A DNA stretch of 64,000 nt from contig NZ_CP093301.1 of NCBI RefSeq assembly GCF_024362785.1, positions 2,294,001-2,358,000 of the forward strand. Direction: 5' to 3'. This stretch comes from Evansella sp. LMS18 (GTDB taxonomy: Bacteria; Bacillota; Bacilli; Bacillales; Salisediminibacteriaceae). The notes below the pieces were generated by a model that was given only the letters and a program-made list of their open reading frames with translations, ran no database searches and was not told the origin of the DNA. Each line of letters begins with the position of its first letter. Within the stretch, counting starts at the first letter, position 1. Below, piece after piece: positions 1 to 8,981 of the stretch. Both the position numbers and the translations under genes were made by a program.

Positions 1-2
1 TC

Positions 3-374
3 TCCGCATTCATGGAGCCTACCAGATTTGAGATAGCAATAAGAATGTTCTCCATGGATAAAGAAGCTAACGAAGTTTTTGATAATGGAACAGACAGTAC
101 AGTTTTTGCAGGCAGCATCGATGTCCTGCCGGAAGTTGTATATTATCAATTAAACGAAAACCAGCTGAATGATTTCTTTGATTTTTACGAGGAGAACGAA
201 GAAAAGGTAGTTCAGCAAGAACAAAAAGCAGTTGCTGACTGGTTCAGAGGGTGCTGGGAAAAAGCAGGTGGAGATAAAATTAACTTACCATCGTATTTTA
301 TTTTCCCGGATGACTATAAATCATATGACTTAAAAAACAATCAATGGATTGATGATGAAGAAAAGTGGTCTTAA
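3..374 (+). CDS. Hypothetical acidic protein, 5' end probably outside window
   Basis: Not recognised. The frame is open from the first bases of the window and the first ATG (position 12) has no ribosome binding site in the few bases available, so the gene may begin upstream; from that ATG it is 120 residues. The protein is acidic, soluble-looking, rich in Glu/Asp/Asn and aromatic residues, with a Gln/Glu-rich helical stretch near residues 50-75 and a C terminus rich in Asp, Glu and Trp. No signal peptide or membrane segment is visible. It converges on the methyltransferase gene, with a shared hairpin terminator between them. Confidence 0.6.
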   Translation, partial: SAFMEPTRFEIAIRMFSMDKEANEVFDNGTDSTVFAGSIDVLPEVVYYQLNENQLNDFFDFYEENEEKVVQQEQKAVADWFRGCWEKAGGDKINLPSYFIFPDDYKSYDLKNNQWIDDEEKWS

Positions 375-393
375 ACAGCCGGTAGCTGCACGC

Positions 394-433
394 AAAAAGC
401 ATGGTCTCCTAGGGAAATCCATGCTTTTTCAGG
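394..433. terminator. Bidirectional rho-independent terminator
   Basis: Perfect 11-bp inverted repeat (394-404 with 419-429) whose arms begin with A5 and end with T5, lying between two convergent genes. The A/T tails on both sides let it work in both directions. Confidence 0.8.
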
Positions 434-440
434 TCTTCTT

Positions 441-1043
441 TTATACGGGCTTGATACCGCTTGCTAAAAACATAGAAGCATCCTCATTCACAAAAATACG
501 TTCTCCGTGATAGAAGGTCTTCATTTCTATGGAGGTAAATCCAACGTCAGATAATACTTTCTTCAGTTCTTGATGGGAAAAACCATTATGAACTTTCGGA
601 TGGGTTACTTTTTCATTTTTATCAAAATCCACAATGATCAGTTTGCCATCCTTATTTAGAATATGGAACAGTTCCTGTAAAATCAATTTCGTGTCCGGGA
701 TATGCAGAAGGACGAGCGACATGATAATGATGTCTGCCTTTAGCTCAGGAGTTTCCTGAGTGAAATCGGAATAAAGCACTTTCGCGTTGGGTATTTCCCG
801 ATGAGCTATCTTAGCTTCCGCAACCTCAAGCATCTGTTTTGATGAATCTGCAAGCAAAACAGAGTCAACTAGATCAGCCAGCTCTAAACTGACCAGACCG
901 GTGCCGCTTCCATAGTCAATTAACGATTTTGACCTGCTGTTTTGTAACTCCGGCTTTATTTCCTCAACGATAACTTCTGCTAGTTTGATTCTTTCTTCTG
1001 AATCATATCTTTTTGCCATCTCTTCAAAAACGTTATTTTCCAT
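441..1043 (-). CDS. Class I SAM-dependent methyltransferase
   Basis: A 200-residue Rossmann-fold methyltransferase. Motif I (IDYGSGTGLVS, about residues 42-52) binds the glycine-rich loop side of S-adenosylmethionine; an acidic strand end follows (LLADSS, about 64-69), then DIIIMSLVLLHI (about 104-115), typical of UbiE/Methyltransf_11 enzymes, and an LIIVDFDKNE strand. A GGGAGCG ribosome site precedes the ATG. The substrate cannot be read from sequence; small-molecule methylation is the usual role of this type. It is monocistronic, facing the upstream unknown gene across a shared terminator. Confidence 0.85.
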   Translation of the reverse strand: MENNVFEEMAKRYDSEERIKLAEVIVEEIKPELQNSRSKSLIDYGSGTGLVSLELADLVDSVLLADSSKQMLEVAEAKIAHREIPNAKVLYSDFTQETPELKADIIIMSLVLLHIPDTKLILQELFHILNKDGKLIIVDFDKNEKVTHPKVHNGFSHQELKKVLSDVGFTSIEMKTFYHGERIFVNEDASMFLASGIKPV

Positions 1044-1220
1044 ATGTCACGCTCCCGTATTTACATAGTGGCCATTATAGCAAAAGCAAAGCCTGGAGGC
1101 ACGTTTCATTGGCTAACAAAGTGGCAATTAGGAAATAATCGCCTGCAAAAGGACTTTTCCATGCTCGTGGTGAATACATAGGTTCAGGAATAATTTGGCA
1201 ACGGCCGAGGGGGCGGGAAC

Positions 1221-1664
1221 ATGGGCGGACTTGGGGTGGATTTTTGGTTTAAGTTAATTTTTTTAATGGCTATTCTTGTTATCATTTTAAATTCTTTTGG
1301 CGCACTGATGAGAAAATGGCTGAAAGTGGAGAAAAAACGGGGATTCTTTTCTTACAACTATGTAAATAAAAAGCATGAAAAAATCGACTGGACGATTCGG
1401 GTTATATTTATTCCTTTGGTTTTTTTCCTCATGCTTATTCTCTCTGCAAGAGCAGAGGTGGCAGGTGGCACCGGTTGGTACACGTGGCTGCACCCGTTTT
1501 ATCTATTTATAGTTTTCATGGTTGCAACAGAAGGTTTAAAAGCCTTCATGGAATGGAAGTATGCTGAAAACAAAAGAGCCTATATCGTCACATTAAGCGA
1601 ATTGGGGTTCGGGTTCACCGTAATAATTTCCATGATTATGACTGACTTTTGGGGATTGCTGTAA
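1221..1664 (+). CDS. DUF4181 family membrane protein
   Basis: A 147-residue protein with about four hydrophobic segments: near residues 8-28, 60-76, 88-104 and 125-145. A basic loop between the first two segments carries the aromatic stretch GFFSYNYVNKKHEKIDW. This pattern matches DUF4181, a family of small integral membrane proteins of unknown function common in Bacillus. A GAGGGGGCGGG ribosome site sits just before the ATG. It appears monocistronic, with its own strong hairpin terminator. Function is unknown. Confidence 0.75.
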   Translation: MGGLGVDFWFKLIFLMAILVIILNSFGALMRKWLKVEKKRGFFSYNYVNKKHEKIDWTIRVIFIPLVFFLMLILSARAEVAGGTGWYTWLHPFYLFIVFMVATEGLKAFMEWKYAENKRAYIVTLSELGFGFTVIISMIMTDFWGLL

Positions 1665-1681
1665 TTACCAGGGACACAAAT

Positions 1682-1713
1682 AAAAACCATCAAAATAAAT
1701 GATGGTTTTTGTT
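1682..1713. terminator. Rho-independent terminator
   Basis: Perfect 11-bp stem (1682-1692 with 1700-1710), 7-nt loop, arms flanked by A5 and T5. It serves the DUF4181 gene and, in the opposite direction, the STAS gene ending at 1722. Confidence 0.85.
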
Positions 1714-1721
1714 TGGGATGA

Positions 1722-2576
1722 TTAGTTAGTATTTAGTATATTTATTTCATGTAAAGCCTGGTGGAGATTTCCTTTAACGGTTAACTCCTTCAAATTGAAT
1801 CCCAGGGCTACTATCGTTTGAGCTACTTCCGGACGGATACCAGTAATAATCGCTTCAACACCGATTAAAGATAATGTGCTTATAACCTTCAACAGTTCAT
1901 TAGCAACCATTGTATCTACAGTTAATACTCCTGAAATATCGATAATAAGGTGTGTTAGCCTTAGCTTCTCTGCCTGTCTTAGTGTTTCTTCCAGCAACAG
2001 GTTCGCTCTTTCTGCATCAATGTTCCCTATTAATGGCAATACACCAACGCCTGGCTGTATTGGAACAACAGGTACAGATAACTCCAGAATAGCAGCACGT
2101 GTATTTTCCAGAGACTTCTGGAATGCTTCCACATACGTAAGGCTAAAGTGATATACAGCTATATCTAAGAGCGGATCAATAATGGCTATCACTTCAAACA
2201 CCGTGCCGGCTGACATATTCTCTTTTGTTGCCTCTTCTTTAATTGCTTTCCATATATATTCTCTGTAAAAGCTTGTATCTTTTAAGGCTTCATTTAGGGG
2301 CGCCCCTATATTGAAAAAGTATTCCCCGTTTTCTGCAGCCCAGCTGCTTACACTTTCAACAGCCTTTTCCCTATCCTTGTGGTCGATTAATGCTTGCCCA
2401 AATAAAGCAATAAGTTCTGCACGAAGTTTCAATATTAGCGGCTCTATCTTCTTGAAATCCTCTTTTTCGGTTTGAGTCAATGGAACCCCGGACATTCTAT
2501 CTTCGTGTACTACCTTAGCAATATCGTGCTTCTTTTTTATGATCATTTCTCCTAAATACTGCAACTCATTTTCCAT
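1722..2576 (-). CDS. RsbR-type stressosome protein with C-terminal STAS domain
   Basis: About 284 residues. The N-terminal half is helical and globin-like, as in RsbR sensor proteins; the C-terminal 110 residues are a STAS (anti-anti-sigma) domain. The STAS part retains VDTMVA and GIRPEVAQTIV, whose threonines correspond to the two RsbT phosphorylation sites of B. subtilis RsbR paralogues. In that family the protein builds stressosomes and feeds the general stress sigma factor cascade. The start at 2576 is chosen because GGAGG lies five bases upstream; a longer frame upstream has no such signal. No rsbS, rsbT or rsbU lies nearby, so this is an orphan paralogue. Confidence 0.85.
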   Translation of the reverse strand: MENELQYLGEMIIKKKHDIAKVVHEDRMSGVPLTQTEKEDFKKIEPLILKLRAELIALFGQALIDHKDREKAVESVSSWAAENGEYFFNIGAPLNEALKDTSFYREYIWKAIKEEATKENMSAGTVFEVIAIIDPLLDIAVYHFSLTYVEAFQKSLENTRAAILELSVPVVPIQPGVGVLPLIGNIDAERANLLLEETLRQAEKLRLTHLIIDISGVLTVDTMVANELLKVISTLSLIGVEAIITGIRPEVAQTIVALGFNLKELTVKGNLHQALHEINILNTN

Positions 2577-2927
2577 AATGTCCTCCACAATTATCAAGTT
2601 TAATTTTTCTATACAAAAAGTATTGAATAAACAAAGAGCAGCAGCAATCATTCTAAGGATTATCAGAATTGATTATACCACAATACTTGAGCCGCTAAGG
2701 AGCGTATTTGCTCAAGGTTTCAGCCTTTTTTGTTGAAGCAACGAGCAGAGTTATTGAACAGGAAATGATGTACTTAACAGTAATAAGAGGAGATAATAAA
2801 TTTAACTATAGTAATGGGGGGACTGGGTGTTCTGAACGACCTTCATCATGAAGTCCTGCTTGCCGTGCTGAAACGGAAAAACAGGCTGCTGAGAAAACTC
2901 TCTCAACAGCCTGAGCGCTAAATAAAC
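2577..2927. other. Intergenic region with one terminator
   Basis: About 350 bp between two leftward genes. The only clear element is the terminator of the DUF4179 gene at 2883-2912. The rest should contain the promoter of the STAS gene, but no convincing -35/-10 pair was identified. Confidence 0.5.
2876..2912 (-). terminator. Rho-independent terminator of the sigma/anti-sigma operon
   Basis: 12-bp stem with one mismatch (2883-2894 with 2901-2912), 6-nt loop. Read on the minus strand it is followed by G-T5, just downstream of the DUF4179 stop. Confidence 0.75.
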
Positions 2928-4001
2928 TTATCGGGGGATTCTCACTTTAAAAGAATCAAACTCCACAGGCTTTATTAAAGGCCCTTTAAATTCCAGCTCT
3001 GTTTCCTTGCCATTTTCGTCAATTTCCACTCCTCCTCCGCCGGACGGAATAACTAAATAAGGAGTGATGGTGAGCTCTCTTACACTGGAATCAAGGGGAT
3101 CAAACTGCTTGCTGCTCCTGAACTCTATTTTGTCCTTCACTCTTTCCCCTGATGCTCCCCCTGAGCGGCCGTTGATATCATTGCCATTCTGGTCCACTAC
3201 GTGGAATTCGATGTTTCCTCCGCGGCTCAGGTCAAAATCTGTTTCTTCTTCCACACTCTCATAGGCGATACTTACACCTGTTTCGCTAATGGACATCTCC
3301 GGTACAGTAATGGTCAGCCCATCAACTGTCTGAGTATGCTGTACAGAAATTTTACGGATATCGGTAATTTGTTCCACCGGAGTGGAGAAATACCATGTCT
3401 CACCTTTTTGCCCATGAAGCATCAATCCAAGCTCGAATTCTTCAGGCATTTCCTCGGTTACATTGATTTCCTGAATGGCAGTCCGGGTTGTTTCCGACAG
3501 ATTCTCTTCCCCGTAACTTCCTGTGGAGCCGGAAGGGTTTTTCCCATTAATCGTAAAATCCATTCCTGCGCCAAAATAAAAGTCTTCAAGCTCCTTATCA
3601 GATTCAATGACAAGGCCGATTGTAATATTGTTCTGGTCATATAAAACTTCACCAAGAGTAACGGAAATTCCGTCCACCGTCTGTGTTTCGCCAATTTCAC
3701 TCGTTAACCCGCTTTTTTGCGCCTGCTGCAAACTGATCAGATCAGAATTCCCGAACACAGAACCGATAATCGGTATCTGGGACAGGCTGCTTGCCAAAGC
3801 CGGAGAAAAGTAAGAGGAGCCAACCAATAATCCAAAAACAGCTGCCGCACTGCACAAACCATAAGTGATTTTTCTTTTCCAATTAACTACGCTGTATCGG
3901 GGCTGGTCTGCCTGCTCTTTAGCCTGCACGATTCCCGAACGAATGGCTGAACGAACGTCGTCTTGTGGAAATTCCCCGTATGGATCATGTGACTTTTTCA
4001 T
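2928..4001 (-). CDS. DUF4179-type membrane anti-sigma factor
   Basis: A 357-residue single-pass protein. A short cytoplasmic N terminus (about 45 residues) precedes one membrane segment (KITYGLCSAAAVFGLLVGSS, about 45-65) and a large extracellular beta-rich part that begins with the family-typical SLSQIPIIGSVF stretch and has repeated strand patterns (DGISVTLGEV, DGLTITVPEM). DUF4179 proteins are usually encoded directly after an ECF sigma factor, and here the reading frame overlaps the sigma gene by 17 bases, so translational coupling and an anti-sigma role are likely. An AAAGGAG site precedes the ATG. The signal that would release the sigma factor is unknown. Confidence 0.8.
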   Translation of the reverse strand: MKKSHDPYGEFPQDDVRSAIRSGIVQAKEQADQPRYSVVNWKRKITYGLCSAAAVFGLLVGSSYFSPALASSLSQIPIIGSVFGNSDLISLQQAQKSGLTSEIGETQTVDGISVTLGEVLYDQNNITIGLVIESDKELEDFYFGAGMDFTINGKNPSGSTGSYGEENLSETTRTAIQEINVTEEMPEEFELGLMLHGQKGETWYFSTPVEQITDIRKISVQHTQTVDGLTITVPEMSISETGVSIAYESVEEETDFDLSRGGNIEFHVVDQNGNDINGRSGGASGERVKDKIEFRSSKQFDPLDSSVRELTITPYLVIPSGGGGVEIDENGKETELEFKGPLIKPVEFDSFKVRIPR

Positions 4002-4527
4002 TTAACTGATAACTCCTTTCCAACTCACTTTTCAATTTTTTCCTCGCTCTGCGTAAATTCGTTTTCACTGTGCTCACCGGCTTATCCGTCACCTCGGCAA
4101 TATCTTTAACAGACAGGTCATGATAGTAAAATAAGATGAGGCAGATTTGGTAAGACGAATTCAGCCTTGATAATGCCTCGCTCAAATGGAAGGAGTCTGT
4201 CTCTTCGTCCTGCTTCCGGTCTAATCGCTTCAGCAATTCACTTTCCTCGTAAGGCATCATCTGGTCCCGTGCTTTTAACAGCCTGTAGCACTCCCGGATT
4301 AAAATCCGGAACAGCCAGGTGGAAAAATACTCAGGGTTCCGTAATTTCCCTATCGCAAGAAAGGCATTGCATGCCGTTTCCTGGATTGCATCCAGTGCAT
4401 CTTCTTTATTGCCAACATAAGAGAGAGCCTTGTAATACAGCATTTTCTCTTCTTTAAAAAGCAATTCTTCAAAAGCTTCCGCGTCCCCGTTAATCGCTCT
4501 TCTCACAGTTTGTATATCATGTTTCAT
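3985..4527 (-). CDS. ECF-type sigma-70 family RNA polymerase sigma factor
   Basis: About 180 residues containing region 2 (NKEDALDAIQETACNAFLAI and YFSTWLFRILIRECYRL, about residues 45-85) and region 4 (QICLILFYYHDLSVKDIAEV followed by STVKTNLRRARKKLK, about 130-170), separated by a short acidic linker: the two-domain layout of an ECF sigma factor. The ATG at 4527 is preferred to the GTG eight codons upstream because the purine-rich GGAGGGAGTGAGGG run then lies upstream of the start. The following anti-sigma gene overlaps its 3' end. No convincing autoregulatory promoter was identified. Confidence 0.88.
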   Translation of the reverse strand: MKHDIQTVRRAINGDAEAFEELLFKEEKMLYYKALSYVGNKEDALDAIQETACNAFLAIGKLRNPEYFSTWLFRILIRECYRLLKARDQMMPYEESELLKRLDRKQDEETDSFHLSEALSRLNSSYQICLILFYYHDLSVKDIAEVTDKPVSTVKTNLRRARKKLKSELERSYQLNEKVT

Positions 4528-4791
4528 CGCGCCCTCACTCCCTCCTCTCACTAATTAGAGTGATTCGGATATGTAAAAGGTTTCTCTCTACCTAAATTAT
4601 TTTTTATTCGATTATTTATAGAATAGCAGACGAACATAAATAAAAATGTTTATTTTGTACCTGTATTTGACCCAACTGTCAGTTTAAATTTCAGGTAATG
4701 GTCAATGTTTCTTACCATCAAAAAGAGGCCAGTTCATTGAAGAAAAGGCCTCGGTTCCGTATATTTTTTCCCGGCTTGATAGATCCGAAAG

Positions 4792-6786
4792 TTAACTCTC
4801 TATAATGTATTTCTTGTTTTTAATTCCTTTCATTTTTCTGTATATGGTGCTTCTGTGGACGCCTAATTGTTTCGATGCTTCGGTCACATTGCCATTACAT
4901 TCGTTAAGCACTTGAATGATTGTATCCAGCTCCTGTTGTTTTAGCGAAGATGCAGCTGATGCTGCTGGTGGTTCAGAAACTGATTCCAAAGGCGGTTCCT
5001 TATCGCAGTTTACTGCTTTCTCTCTGTCTGTTATTTCCCTCGGCAAATGAGCAGAGGTTAACAAATTGCCCCTCACCTTTACTGCCATTTTGTAAATGAG
5101 GTTTTTCAGTTCCCTGATATTCCCCGGCCAGTTGTAGTCTTTTAAGAAGTCTAAATCGGAAGATTCCACCTGGAATGGCGGCCTGCCAATTTCCTTGCAT
5201 ACAGAATGAATTAAATGATTTATCAGTAAAGGAATATCTTCTTTTCTCTCCCGTAATGGAGGAACCTGAAGGGAGAGGATATTCAGCCTGTAGTAAAGGT
5301 CACTTCTGAATTCGCCTTTCTCTGCTGCTTTTTTCAAATCCCGATTGGTCGCAGCTATTACCCGGACATTTATGGGAACAGGCTGCTTTCCTCCAAGGCG
5401 GATAACTTCTTTTTCCTCTAAAACACGAAGTAAAATAGCCTGCATGTCCAGCGGCATATCTCCAATCTCATCCAGAAAGATCGTTCCACCTTCCGCTTGC
5501 TGGAATTTCCCTTTATGCCCGCCTTTTATGCCACCGGTAAAAGCCCCTTCCTCGTAGCCGAAGAGTTCACTGACTGCCAGTTCCTTAGGAATAGAACTGC
5601 AGTTAACAGCGACAAACGGACCAAAAGCCTTTTTGCTGGAAGAGTGGATCGACTGGGCTAACAGCTCTTTACCTGTTCCGCTTTCTCCCTCAATCAGGAC
5701 TGGCAAGTCGAGAGTAGAGATTAATCTCGCCTCTTCTACTAACGAAGTGAATGCTGTTGAACGGCCAATCAGAGACGAGAAGGTGTGTTTTGTAACATTA
5801 CGCGTTTTATTATAGGACTTCTTATTAGAGGGAAGGGCATAAAGAACGGTACCGATTATTGCCCCTTGAGAGAAATAAGGAACCAATTCAAAGTACCACC
5901 GAGTGTTTCCTTGTTTATATTCCCACCTGCGTGGTTCCAAAGGTGTATTGCCGTTATCTAAAATAGTCAGCTTCCCATTTTGGTTTACCCATGCATTAGT
6001 GTAAAACTCCGGAGACGCCTTCACTAAATTGTTTCCCCTGTCTAATACAGCGATAATATAGTCACTTTTCTGGTTGGAAAGATCTATAAAATGTTCGAGT
6101 AAAACGAAGTGTTCCAGTTTTAAGCGGTTAAGAAGTTTTCCTTCGACAGATTGAGCAATGGACACAACAGTAGACAGGGAATGAGGGTGGACACCATCCC
6201 AGATGCCTGTAATATTCGCAGCTCCTAAGATTTTATTTGTAGCCGGATCCTTTATGGGAGCAGCGGAACAGACCCAGTTATGTACGGAATGGCAAAAATG
6301 TTCGCTGGAGAATATTTGCATCGGGAAACCAGTGGCTAAAGAGGTCCCCATGCCATTCGTTCCCACATCTTTTTCTGCCCAGGAGGTCCCTGCCACAAAA
6401 TTTATTTTTTCCGCTACATTTTTCACTTTGGCATCTCCGTCTAAATAAACGATTTCCCCGTTTTTGTTGCAGAAGGTTATTAAGTAATTGGCGTCAATTG
6501 CTGCTTCTTTTAGTTTTTCAAGCAGAGGCATTAATGTAGAATACAGAAGGTCGGTGGATTGGTACTCTAAAATATCATTCTCAGATAACACGAGAGGAGC
6601 TTTGGTTTGCATATGATGCACGCCATGCTGTAATGACCGTTCCCATGACTGGTAGGTTAAAGACCGGATGTCTAAAGCTGGTTTCTCACCTGATACAAAT
6701 TTCTCCCAAGCCTTTTTAATACGGACACGTTCCTTTTTCGGAGACGAGGAAACGTCCAGGGCAATAAATGGATTTGTCATAGGCAT
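4792..6786 (-). CDS. AcoR-type sigma-54-dependent transcriptional activator
   Basis: An enhancer-binding protein of about 664 residues. Domains in order: an AcoR-like N-terminal segment, a GAF domain with the hallmark DVGTNGMGTSLA (about 140-152), a PAS-like region (about 235-330), an AAA+ domain and a Fis-type helix-turn-helix (about 615-660, ending near GVHRSTIYRKMKGI). Walker A is GESGTGKE, Walker B TIFLDEIGDM, and the GAFTGG loop that contacts sigma-54 is intact, so it should be a working activator. Divergent from it lies an operon with a perfect -24/-12 promoter, its obvious target. The first ATG overlaps the ribosome site; starts at 6786 or 6780 fit AAGGA better. Confidence 0.92.
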   Translation of the reverse strand: MPMTNPFIALDVSSSPKKERVRIKKAWEKFVSGEKPALDIRSLTYQSWERSLQHGVHHMQTKAPLVLSENDILEYQSTDLLYSTLMPLLEKLKEAAIDANYLITFCNKNGEIVYLDGDAKVKNVAEKINFVAGTSWAEKDVGTNGMGTSLATGFPMQIFSSEHFCHSVHNWVCSAAPIKDPATNKILGAANITGIWDGVHPHSLSTVVSIAQSVEGKLLNRLKLEHFVLLEHFIDLSNQKSDYIIAVLDRGNNLVKASPEFYTNAWVNQNGKLTILDNGNTPLEPRRWEYKQGNTRWYFELVPYFSQGAIIGTVLYALPSNKKSYNKTRNVTKHTFSSLIGRSTAFTSLVEEARLISTLDLPVLIEGESGTGKELLAQSIHSSSKKAFGPFVAVNCSSIPKELAVSELFGYEEGAFTGGIKGGHKGKFQQAEGGTIFLDEIGDMPLDMQAILLRVLEEKEVIRLGGKQPVPINVRVIAATNRDLKKAAEKGEFRSDLYYRLNILSLQVPPLRERKEDIPLLINHLIHSVCKEIGRPPFQVESSDLDFLKDYNWPGNIRELKNLIYKMAVKVRGNLLTSAHLPREITDREKAVNCDKEPPLESVSEPPAASAASSLKQQELDTIIQVLNECNGNVTEASKQLGVHRSTIYRKMKGIKNKKYIIES

Positions 6787-7150
6787 ACCCATCCTTTATT
6801 AGTTTTAATTTCTTTAAGAAATTAAGCAGATAAAGATCAGTGGCAATAGGGTTAAACAACGTACAGACTGTTCCAGATAAAGTCATTGTCGCATATTGCA
6901 CCATTTGTATCAATCTAAAACACTGAATTTTTAGTATATTCAATAATTTTATTTTTATAACCTGTCTGATACATTTTTTTCTATAAAAATAATACCTCAG
7001 CAAATCAAGCAGGCGTAAGGAAATCTGCCAAAAATGACGCCTTTTTATTAATGAATCCTTATTAACAAGTACGGTGAATCTATTTTTGGCACGGGGTTTG
7101 CATTATAACTACAGTGAATATAAAACTTACGAAAAAAAGGAGGAAGAGGA
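6787..7150. promoter_or_regulatory. Divergent regulatory region, activator / sigma-54 operon
   Basis: About 360 bp shared by the activator gene (leftward) and the amidohydrolase operon (rightward). Besides the -24/-12 promoter at 7087-7102 it holds an imperfect dyad at 6887-6903 (TGTCGCA, 3-nt centre, TGCACCA), about 200 bp upstream of the promoter. That is a usual distance for an enhancer-binding protein site. The dyad is only a candidate. Confidence 0.4.
7087..7102 (+). promoter_or_regulatory. Sigma-54 (-24/-12) promoter
   Basis: The sequence TGGCACG, four bases, TTGCA is an exact match to the sigma-54 consensus. It lies 48 bp upstream of the amidohydrolase ATG, facing that gene and divergent from the AcoR-type activator. 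Transcription should start near 7113. An AAGGAGG ribosome site follows at about 7137. Confidence 0.92.
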
Positions 7151-8197
7151 ATGTACAGAACAAAGGACGGGGAAGAAATTTTTGTGATCGATGCCCATAT
7201 CGCTGCGTGGGATGGCAGTAAGGAGAACCAGTTAAATAAGTATGGGGAGCAGTTCATTGACTGCTTTTACGACTACCATCAGATAAGCCCGGAAGAATAC
7301 CTCTGGCCGCAGGAGAAGTTTTATAAGTATGATGCGGATACGGTTATCAAGGATGTCATTTTGAATGGATATTCTGACATGGCAATATTCCAGCCGGTGT
7401 TTCTGAAGGAATTCTATAAAAATGGATTTGCCAACTTCCAGGTGAGTGATGAGCTGCTTAAGAGATATCCCGATCGGTTTATATTTAATATCTCTTTTGA
7501 CCCTCGGCATGAAGAGAAGGGGCTGGAAGAGTTAGAAGCAATGGCTAAAAAATATAACTGTAAAGGAGCAAAGTTATACACTGCCGACTGGTATAAGGAT
7601 TCTAAGGGATATAAGCTTACGGATCCATGGGCTCAAAAATATCTGGAGAAGTGTCAGGAACTTGGCATTAAAAATATACACGTCCATAAAGGGCCGACTA
7701 TCAGACCGTTAAACCGTGATGCCTTCGATGTCGCTGATGTAGATGATGCGGCAAGCAGTTTTCCGGAACTGAACTTTATTGTTGAGCATGTAGGTTTGCC
7801 GCGATTAGAAGATTTCTGCTGGATAGCAAAGCAGGATAAAAACATATATGCCGGACTGTCTGTTGCGATAGCGTTCATTCATCAACGCCCGCGGTACTTC
7901 GGGGAAATTATGAGTGAATTATTATACTGGCTCGGCGAAGACAGGATTATTTTTGGAAGCGATTACGCGATCTGGGAGCCTAAGTGGATTGTGGAAAAGT
8001 TTATCGACTTTGAAATCCCTGAAGATATCCTAAAAGAAACAGGAGTCACCCTCGATATGAATGTGAAAAAGAAAATCTTAGCGGAGAACGTCGCCAAACT
8101 TTATGATATCGATATCGAAGCGCAAAAGCTCAAGTTAAAAAGCTGTGATCTTTCTTCTCAAATTGTATCTGCACCAGCACCGGCAGCGAAGGTATAA
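7151..8197 (+). CDS. Amidohydrolase family protein (metal-dependent TIM barrel)
   Basis: A 348-residue member of the amidohydrolase-2/ACMSD-like superfamily. Visible elements are an N-terminal IDAHIAAWD strand where relatives carry HxH, NIHVHKG (about 175-181), IVEHVGLPR (about 212-220) and IFGSDYAIWEP (about 273-283), the last matching the conserved metal-binding Asp strand. The first metal motif reads D-A-H rather than H-x-H, so metal binding may differ from classical decarboxylases. It is the first gene of the sigma-54 operon. Close relatives sit, together with the DUF59 gene that follows, in actinobacterial propane and related di-iron monooxygenase clusters; no monooxygenase is present here. 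Substrate unknown. Confidence 0.82.
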   Translation: MYRTKDGEEIFVIDAHIAAWDGSKENQLNKYGEQFIDCFYDYHQISPEEYLWPQEKFYKYDADTVIKDVILNGYSDMAIFQPVFLKEFYKNGFANFQVSDELLKRYPDRFIFNISFDPRHEEKGLEELEAMAKKYNCKGAKLYTADWYKDSKGYKLTDPWAQKYLEKCQELGIKNIHVHKGPTIRPLNRDAFDVADVDDAASSFPELNFIVEHVGLPRLEDFCWIAKQDKNIYAGLSVAIAFIHQRPRYFGEIMSELLYWLGEDRIIFGSDYAIWEPKWIVEKFIDFEIPEDILKETGVTLDMNVKKKILAENVAKLYDIDIEAQKLKLKSCDLSSQIVSAPAPAAKV

Positions 8198-8230
8198 GAA
8201 AGGAAATTTACTTGCGAGAGAGGTGTAACT

Positions 8231-8935
8231 GTGAATAAAGAAAAACAAGTATATGAGAAGCTTGATAAAGTGTACGACCCAGAGTTAGACCAGTCTTTAA
8301 CGGAGCTTGGGTTTATCGATCATACGGAGATCAAAGGTGACCAGGTAAAAGTATCTTTTCGTCTGCCTACATTCTGGTGCTCGCCTAACTTTGCTTACAT
8401 TATGGCGGAAGATATACAAAAGTATGTCTCTGAACTGAGCTGGGTAAAGCGGGTAAAAGTGGAACTGATCGACCACTGTGCCTCCGAGGAAATTAATGGC
8501 GTCTCTGATGGAAAGCGATTCAGCGAGTCTTTTGGAGAAGAGGCAGGAGGAGACCTGGATGAGGTAAGGAAAACCTTTGAAATAAAGGCTTTCTACGGCC
8601 GCCAGGAAAAAATGATTAAATTCCTGCTGGAAAGGGATTTCTCGAAAGAAACGATCCGAAACCTTGCTACAGAGGAGCTGTCCAAACTGGAGCTGGACAA
8701 GGAAGGCACCGAACTCCGTGAAAGATATTTAGAGAAGAAACAAAGGCTGAATGATTCTGCTGTCGCTTTTTCAAAACCAGAAGGGGACTCGTTAACGGAA
8801 GAAGAGTTCGATGCTTACATGCTGAACCTGAAACGTACACGGTTAAGCATGGAATTTAACGGCCATTACTGCAGAGGATTACTGGAAGCACGGTATAAAT
8901 TATCCCCTGCCGGCGAAAGCCTTGCAAAGGGATAA
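8231..8935 (+). CDS. DUF59 (MIP18/PaaD-like) metal-sulfur assembly-type protein
   Basis: A 234-residue protein with GTG start behind AGAGAGGTG. The N-terminal 90 residues are a DUF59/MIP18 domain (YDPELDQSLTELGFI, then VSFRLPTFWCSPNFAYIMAED). The conserved cysteine in FWCSPNFAY resembles that of the iron-sulfur assembly branch. The remaining 140 residues are charged and helical, beyond a minimal DUF59 protein, matching the longer form found next to amidohydrolases in actinobacterial propane/THF monooxygenase clusters. A role in metal-centre maturation is inferred. Second gene of the sigma-54 operon, 33 bp after the amidohydrolase. Confidence 0.78.
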   Translation: MNKEKQVYEKLDKVYDPELDQSLTELGFIDHTEIKGDQVKVSFRLPTFWCSPNFAYIMAEDIQKYVSELSWVKRVKVELIDHCASEEINGVSDGKRFSESFGEEAGGDLDEVRKTFEIKAFYGRQEKMIKFLLERDFSKETIRNLATEELSKLELDKEGTELRERYLEKKQRLNDSAVAFSKPEGDSLTEEEFDAYMLNLKRTRLSMEFNGHYCRGLLEARYKLSPAGESLAKG

Positions 8936-8981
8936 TAAAAAATAAAAAATCTATTAAACCTGAAAGGAAAGGTGAAGTAAC

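Noticed and set aside
3201-3700. Genes opposite or shifted within the DUF4179 gene
   Set aside because: They are alternative frames of a well-supported gene, with no ribosome sites or recognisable domains.
4552-4791. Autoregulatory ECF promoter for the sigma/DUF4179 operon
   Set aside because: No AAC-type -35 with a matching -10 could be placed convincingly in the upstream sequence.
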